From Mycobacteroides abscessus ATCC 19977 (GTDB lineage: Bacteria > Actinomycetota > Actinomycetes > Mycobacteriales > Mycobacteriaceae), in assembly GCF_000069185.1 (NCBI RefSeq), contig NC_010397.1, forward strand, positions 4,898,001-4,962,000: DNA of 64,000 bases. Reading direction: 5' to 3'. Positions 63,344 to 64,000 of this stretch are shown here, one piece after another (position 1 is the first letter of the stretch; each line of letters starts with the position of its first letter). The notes beneath the pieces were generated by a model. It ran no database searches, was not told where the DNA came from, and saw only the letters and a list, made by a program, of their open reading frames with translations. The position numbers and the translations under genes were made by a program.

Positions 63344-64000
63344 CCGTTGACCTTTCCGCCGGCGATTGCGCGGGCTGCGGCGTTGACCACGAAGGTCAGC
63401 GCGAACAGCACGAATCCGGCGGCGATGTAGGCGCCGGTGGGCAGTGGGGCACTGAATTCTGCTGCCGCCGAGGCGATTTTGGAGGCGAACGTGTAGCCGC
63501 CGTCAAACAGTGACCAGGTGCCTGGCTGTGCCGCCGAACGCAGAATGATCAGCACCGCCACCGTCTCGCCCAGGGCGCGCCCCAGTCCCAGCATCGAGGC
63601 GGCGATGACGCCGCTGCGCCCATAGGGCAGCACCGTCATGCGCACGACTTCCCATTTGGTGGCGCCCAGGGCTTGAGCGGCCTCGATCTGCGCGGTCGGA
63701 GTTTGGCGGAACACCTCACGGCTGACCGAGGTGATGATCGGCAAGATCATGACCGCCAGCACCACTCCGGCGGTGAAGATGGTGCCGCCGCCGGCCAGGG
63801 ACACGTTTCCCTGATCGAACAGGAACAGCCAGCCCAGGGTGCTGTTGAGGAACGCCGCGACGGGTTCGAGCCAGTTGGCGAGAACCAGGATTCCCCAGAG
63901 CCCAAAGATGATTGAGGGCACCGCCGCCAAGAGGTCGACCAGCGCGGCGAAGGGGCGCGCCAGCCGCGTCGGCACGTAGTGCGTGAGGAACAAGGCGATC
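63340..64000 (-). CDS. pstC: Phosphate ABC transporter permease PstC, 5' end beyond window
   Basis: About 220 C-terminal residues are visible; the frame is open to the right edge ([17 protein letters not shown]). It has [55 protein letters not shown] and several membrane segments, all typical of PstC. The N-terminus and any pstS lie outside the window. Confidence 0.92.
   Translation of the reverse strand, partial: IALFLTHYVPTRLARPFAALVDLLAAVPSIIFGLWGILVLANWLEPVAAFLNSTLGWLFLFDQGNVSLAGGGTIFTAGVVLAVMILPIITSVSREVFRQTPTAQIEAAQALGATKWEVVRMTVLPYGRSGVIAASMLGLGRALGETVAVLIILRSAAQPGTWSLFDGGYTFASKIASAAAEFSAPLPTGAYIAAGFVLFALTFVVNAAARAIAGGKVNG

Overview
The window is high-GC actinobacterial DNA, most likely from a rapidly growing Mycobacteriaceae species (Mycobacteroides abscessus/chelonae-like). 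This is inferred from the mix of families, not from a database match: WXG100 (ESX) proteins, DUF3558 and DUF4333 lipoproteins, a DUF1906 Tat protein like Rv2525c, an Rv3594-like amidase, an F420-type LLM oxidoreductase and a mycobacterial-style pst operon. No rRNA, tRNA, CRISPR array or complete insertion sequence was recognised.

Region 1 (1-17.2 kb) looks like chromosomal accessory metabolism. It holds a MerB-like organomercurial lyase running off the left edge, an SDR, a PaiB-like flavin protein, an MFS transporter, AraC and LysR regulators, an alpha/beta hydrolase, an LLM oxidoreductase with an NTF2-like partner, a methyltransferase and a secreted serine hydrolase. It continues with a Tat-exported DUF1906 protein, a YoaK membrane protein, a metallo-beta-lactamase-fold protein, a triple-LysM esterase and a peptidoglycan amidase.

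Region 2 (17.3-24.2 kb) is a transition zone: an envelope cluster (DUF4333 lipoprotein, a small unknown protein, an 803-residue Q/P-rich membrane protein), then broken remnants of an HTH protein and a serine resolvase, and a pair of mobile-element-type genes. Region 3 (24.2-44.1 kb) is a dense defence-like island. It contains a caspase/STAND-NTPase/TPR protein translationally coupled to an LCAT-like lipase, an orphan Xre/MbcA-type antitoxin, a PD-(D/E)XK protein, a frameshifted HNH nuclease, the DUF5131-TcmP pair with its regulator, an AbiEi-type antitoxin next to a GGCT-HEPN fusion, a helicase-nuclease and a PIN-domain protein. Region 4 (44.2-47.9 kb) is a minus-strand ESX polymorphic-toxin cassette: an EspC-like protein, a DUF3558 lipoprotein, two WXG100 proteins, a toxin with a C-terminal nuclease-like tip and a putative immunity protein.

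Region 5 (48.1-53.2 kb) is decaying: GrpB with an in-frame stop, an alpha/beta hydrolase tail and a frameshifted GT39 gene lie beside intact phosphotransferase and GNAT genes. Region 6 (53.2-64 kb) is an arsenic/phosphate locus. It has MFS and flavoprotein genes divergent from arsR, an arsenate reductase, an ArsR-ArsC fusion, a PiT transporter, and the operon pstC-pstA-pstB followed by a regulator with a degenerate receiver and a helicase-associated-repeat protein. ATTGA/TCAAT palindromes at three of these promoters suggest shared ArsR-type control. Arsenate is a phosphate analogue, so the two halves make physiological sense together.

The strongest candidates for undescribed biology are the caspase-STAND plus lipase pair, the AbiEi plus GGCT-HEPN pair, and the degenerate response regulator coupled to a protein made only of helicase-associated repeats.
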